Positions 61,495 to 64,000 of a DNA stretch of 64,000 nucleotides are shown one piece after another (positions within the stretch are counted from its first letter, which is position 1; each line of letters opens with the position of its first letter). The DNA is from Roseiterribacter gracilis (GTDB lineage: Bacteria; Pseudomonadota; Alphaproteobacteria; BOG-932; Roseiterribacteraceae): positions 248,001-312,000 of the forward strand of contig BOPV01000001.1 in NCBI GenBank assembly GCA_018332375.1. The letters are read 5' to 3'. The notes below the pieces were generated by a model, which was not told the origin of the DNA, did no database searches, and saw only the letters and a list, made by a program, of their open reading frames with translations. A program made the position numbers and the translations under genes.

Positions 61495-62016
61495 CTAGTA
61501 GGCGTCGAAGCGCGTCCGCATCGCGTCTTCCTCTTGCCGGATGCGGATGGTCAACGGCACGGCATACAGCGCCAGGCCGACGATCAACGTTACGAAGGCA
61601 TGGAAGGCAAGCGCGAAGCCGACCAGCTCGGGCAGGATGTTCAGGAAATAGTTCGGATGGCGCACGCGGCGAAACAGCGGATGCGTCACCAGCGCGTGAT
61701 CGCGCGCCAGGATCAGCTTCACGGTCCAGAATTTTCCCAACAGGCGCACCACGATCAGCAACATCATCATGCCGAACGCGTAGAGGCCGATCCCGGCCCA
61801 ACTGACCAGGTCCAACGGCGCTGATCGCAGCGCACCTTCGGCGATCGCGGCCAGGTAGAAGGCGACATGAGTCAGGGCCAAAACGGTCGTATTGGCCGCA
61901 CCAACTTCGACTGCGCCGTTTTGGCGTAGCGCGCGTTCATGGCGGATCGAGACGGCAAGCATCGCGATCCGGAGCAGGATCGCGGCGATCGCAAAAAGGA
62001 CGAGCAAATGGGACAT
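61495..62016 (-). CDS. Isoprenylcysteine carboxyl methyltransferase-like membrane protein
   Basis: 173 residues, four or five membrane helices. The C-terminal half has the ICMT/PEMT signature: LARDHALVTHPLFRRVRHPNYFLNILPELVG and ending IRIRQEEDAM, in which the RHPNY and E-E residues contact SAM. Bacterial members methylate small lipophilic substrates and not prenylated proteins, mostly uncharacterised. It converges on the preceding methyltransferase, 4 bases apart, and is divergent from the GNAT gene. Confidence 0.85.
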   Translation of the reverse strand: MSHLLVLFAIAAILLRIAMLAVSIRHERALRQNGAVEVGAANTTVLALTHVAFYLAAIAEGALRSAPLDLVSWAGIGLYAFGMMMLLIVVRLLGKFWTVKLILARDHALVTHPLFRRVRHPNYFLNILPELVGFALAFHAFVTLIVGLALYAVPLTIRIRQEEDAMRTRFDAY

Positions 62017-62088
62017 GTCGGCGTCGCTCTAGCTAAGGCGCCCCGGATGCGCAAGAAATCCGCCGGCCGCACGACGAGAGAGGCGCCG

Positions 62089-62508
62089 ATGGTGATCCGC
62101 GAAGCGCGTTCCGACGACGCCAGATCCCTGGCCGAGCTCGTCACCCAGCTCGAACATCCGGCGACCCCGGCCGAGATCCAGCAGCGCCTGGCGGTTTTGC
62201 CGCTGGGATCGGTGCTGGTTGCCGAAACCGACACGGAGATCGTGGGCTGTCTCACCCTGCACGTGACGCCGGTCCTGCACCGTGCCGGGCCGGTCGGCCG
62301 CATCACCATGCTGATCGTGCGCGAAGACATGCGCGGGCAGGGGATCGGGCAGGCGCTGGTCGAGGCCGCCAAACAGCGATTCAAGCTGCGCGGCTGCGTG
62401 CTCGCCGAAGTGACAAGCAATCTGCGCCTCAAACCCGCGCACGCTTTTTACGAACGGCTTGGCTTTCGCAAAACCAGCTGGCGCTTCGGCAAGCAGCTCG
62501 ACGCCTGA
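62089..62508 (+). CDS. GNAT family N-acetyltransferase
   Basis: 139 residues from the ATG at 62089, with GAGAGAGG upstream; longer in-frame starts run into the divergent gene. The GNAT order is IREARSDDARSLAELVTQLE (motif C), LVAETDTEIVGCLTLHV, then the acetyl-CoA loop VREDMRGQGIGQALVEAA (R/Q-x-x-G-x-G/A) and AHAFYERLGFRKTSWRFGKQL (motif B). Typical for enzymes that acetylate small amines or protein N-termini. The substrate is unknown. Confidence 0.9.
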   Translation: MVIREARSDDARSLAELVTQLEHPATPAEIQQRLAVLPLGSVLVAETDTEIVGCLTLHVTPVLHRAGPVGRITMLIVREDMRGQGIGQALVEAAKQRFKLRGCVLAEVTSNLRLKPAHAFYERLGFRKTSWRFGKQLDA

Positions 62509-62579
62509 ACCGCTAGGTATAAAACCCGTTCGGCCCGGAATGACTTGACGGTCAGGACGGCGCGGGTCCTGGTGGGTCC

Positions 62580-63515
62580 ATGCCGATTCTCACCGTGCGT
62601 CACCTGACGCGCTATCGCTATCGGAAGAAGGTGACGTTCGGCGAGCATCGCATGATGTTTCGTCCGCGCGAGAGCTACGACCAGCGGCTGCTTGAATCCG
62701 ACATCATCATCACGCCGACGCCGTCGGCGTTGCGCTATGTCCACGACGTGTTCGGGAATTGCGTCGGCATTGCGCGGTTCGACGGCGTGGTCGCCGACGA
62801 GCTGAGCTTCGAAAGCCGCATCCGTCTCGAACATCTGCCCGACGCCGGCGACTACAGCGCCGAGACCGAGGCCTATGCCCGGATCTTTCCGTTCGCCTAC
62901 GGCGCCGAAGAACTGCCCGACCTGCAACGCTCGATCGAGCGCGCCTATCCCGACCCCGATCATGCGGTCGAACGCTGGGCGCGGCGGTTTCTGAACAAAT
63001 ACGGCCACACCGACACGCATCGCATGCTGGCGACGATGACGGCGGCGGTGCGCGAAGACATCGAATATGCGACGCGGACCGAACGCGGTATCCAGACGCC
63101 CGCCGAGACGTTGCAGATCCGCCGCGGCACCTGCCGTGACTTTGCGGTGTTGATGATGGAGGCGCTGCGCGCGCTTGGCCTCGCGGCGCGGTTCGTGTCC
63201 GGCTACATCTACAGCCCGGGTGAGGATGATGCGGAAGAGCGTCACCGTGGCGGCGGCCACACCCATGCCTGGGTGCGCGTCTATCTGCCCGGCTGCGGCT
63301 GGATCGAGTTCGATCCCACCAATGGAATCGTCGGCAATCGCGATTTGATCCGCGTCGCGGTAACACGCGACCCCAATCAGGCGTTACCGCTGTCGGGCAC
63401 GTGGAACGGCCTGCCGTCGAGCTTTCTCGACATGGACGTCGAAGTCGACGTCGACGAATGGACTGCGACGCCTGGTCTCAGCGCGAAATCGCGCCAGGTT
63501 ACCGGGGGTCGCTGA
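62580..63515 (+). CDS. Transglutaminase-like cysteine protease family protein
   Basis: 311 residues. N-terminal bacterial transglutaminase-associated domain (MPILTVRHLTRYRYRKKVTFGEHRMMFRPR), then the papain-like core with C185 (RRGTCRDFAVLMMEALRALG), H229 (GHTHAWVRVYLPGCGW) and D245 (IEFDPTNG), a full Cys-His-Asp triad. Cytoplasmic members of this COG1305 group are likely amidases or proteases; function usually unknown. TATAAAA at ~62518 could be part of its promoter. A second family member follows 15 bases after its stop, so the two form a pair as is common in proteobacteria. Confidence 0.88.
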   Translation: MPILTVRHLTRYRYRKKVTFGEHRMMFRPRESYDQRLLESDIIITPTPSALRYVHDVFGNCVGIARFDGVVADELSFESRIRLEHLPDAGDYSAETEAYARIFPFAYGAEELPDLQRSIERAYPDPDHAVERWARRFLNKYGHTDTHRMLATMTAAVREDIEYATRTERGIQTPAETLQIRRGTCRDFAVLMMEALRALGLAARFVSGYIYSPGEDDAEERHRGGGHTHAWVRVYLPGCGWIEFDPTNGIVGNRDLIRVAVTRDPNQALPLSGTWNGLPSSFLDMDVEVDVDEWTATPGLSAKSRQVTGGR

Positions 63516-63530
63516 CGAAGGGATTCTAGA

Positions 63531-64000
63531 TTGCGCATCCGCACCGGCTACAACATCACGTACGAGTGTTCCGAGCCGACTGCGATCCTCGCGCATCTCG
63601 ACCTGCACCCGTCGCGCGCGCGCGATCTCGAAACGCCCGATCGCATGATCACCACGCCCGGGGTCGAGCTGCATCGCTACGAAGATATGTTCGGCAATAT
63701 CTGCACGCGGCTTTTGGCGCCGGCCGGGCGCATCACGCTCAAAAGCGAGTTTATTCTACGCGACAGCGGCGCCACCGATCCGGTCGCGCCCGGCGCGATC
63801 CAGCATCCGGTTGCGTATCTGCCCGACGAGGCGCTGACCTTTCTGCTCGGCAGCCGCTATTGCGAGACCGATCGCCTGTCCGACATTGCCTGGACGTTTT
63901 TCGGCCAGACCGAACCAGGCTGGGCGCGGGTCGAGGCGATCGTCAATTTCGTGCACGACCATATACGCTTCGACTATCAGCAGGCGCGGCCGACGCGCGG
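63531..64000 (+). CDS. Transglutaminase-like family protein, N-terminal part
   Basis: Open from a TTG at 63531 (no ATG or GTG near the start of the matching sequence) to the window end, 156 codons. It starts LRIRTGYNITYECSEPTAILAHLDLHP, then RMITTPGVELHRYEDMFGNICTRLLAPAG, the same N-terminal transglutaminase-associated domain as the preceding gene but of a second subtype. It continues into the helical segment IAWTFFGQTEPGWARVEAIVNFVHDHIRFDY, which leads to the catalytic Cys, located beyond the window. Gene pair with 62580. Confidence 0.8.
   Translation, partial: MRIRTGYNITYECSEPTAILAHLDLHPSRARDLETPDRMITTPGVELHRYEDMFGNICTRLLAPAGRITLKSEFILRDSGATDPVAPGAIQHPVAYLPDEALTFLLGSRYCETDRLSDIAWTFFGQTEPGWARVEAIVNFVHDHIRFDYQQARPTR

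Noticed and set aside
1..64000. tRNA, rRNA, CRISPR array, insertion sequence or phage genes
   Set aside because: No cloverleaf ends with the TTCGA box, no regularly spaced repeats, and no transposase- or phage-type proteins were recognised on either strand.

Overview
The window is GC-rich, densely packed bacterial DNA. It looks like a free-living alphaproteobacterium: Omp25-like barrels, phasin, an STN-type TonB receptor with FecR, DUF6502, Tat-exported enzymes and proteobacterial lasso-peptide genes all fit. The genus cannot be fixed from sequence alone. Short 4-bp overlaps (ATGA, GTGA) are common, so many neighbouring genes are translationally coupled. No rRNA, tRNA, CRISPR array, insertion sequence or prophage was recognised.

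Layout. 1-6.4 kb: the end of a serine hydrolase, a RidA-like protein, msrA and three membrane histidine kinases with no partner response regulator; the third carries an ethylene-receptor-type N-terminus. 6.5-8.2 kb: a two-gene operon of thiol dioxygenase and family III CoA-transferase, probably for 3-mercaptopropionate breakdown. 8.3-13.5 kb: adenine deaminase, an exported serine hydrolase, a SET-domain protein with a lysine-rich tail and a secreted V8-like protease. 13.5-20.4 kb: a Tat-exported PLP lyase with an SbmA-like membrane protein, two small surface or secretion genes, a beta-barrel protein, a DUF6502-DUF5666 pair and greB. Three GTGGG-N7-CCCAC sites lie in this stretch. 21.0-23.1 kb: a fusA gene outside the str operon, followed by a strong terminator.

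23.3-28.5 kb is an island of visibly lower GC holding a restriction-modification system: an HNH nuclease, a Vsr nickase, two paralogous PD-ExK nucleases and, divergently, a small leaderless gene plus an m5C methyltransferase. The two sides share a 56-bp divergent promoter region. 28.6-35.4 kb: small genes, a metallopeptidase-like protein, a phasin, an orphan adenine methyltransferase and two outer-membrane barrels. 35.7-44.4 kb: two complete RND pump plus adaptor operons pointing at each other, with palindromic operator candidates upstream.

45.4-53.1 kb is the most interesting part: a lasso-peptide cluster that appears complete for biosynthesis (precursor A, leader peptidase B with its RRE, cyclase C) under a GntR-like regulator, facing an STN-type TonB receptor and its FecR. 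The predicted core is 21 residues with a Gly1-Asp9 ring. The usual FecI sigma factor and lasso isopeptidase are not in the window. 53.6-64.0 kb: an exported beta-propeller protein, an orphan type III Mod-like methyltransferase, a lipoprotein serine hydrolase, an S1/P1 nuclease, a flavoprotein, a methyltransferase with an extra C-terminal domain, an ICMT-like membrane protein, a GNAT and two transglutaminase-like proteins, the last cut by the window edge.
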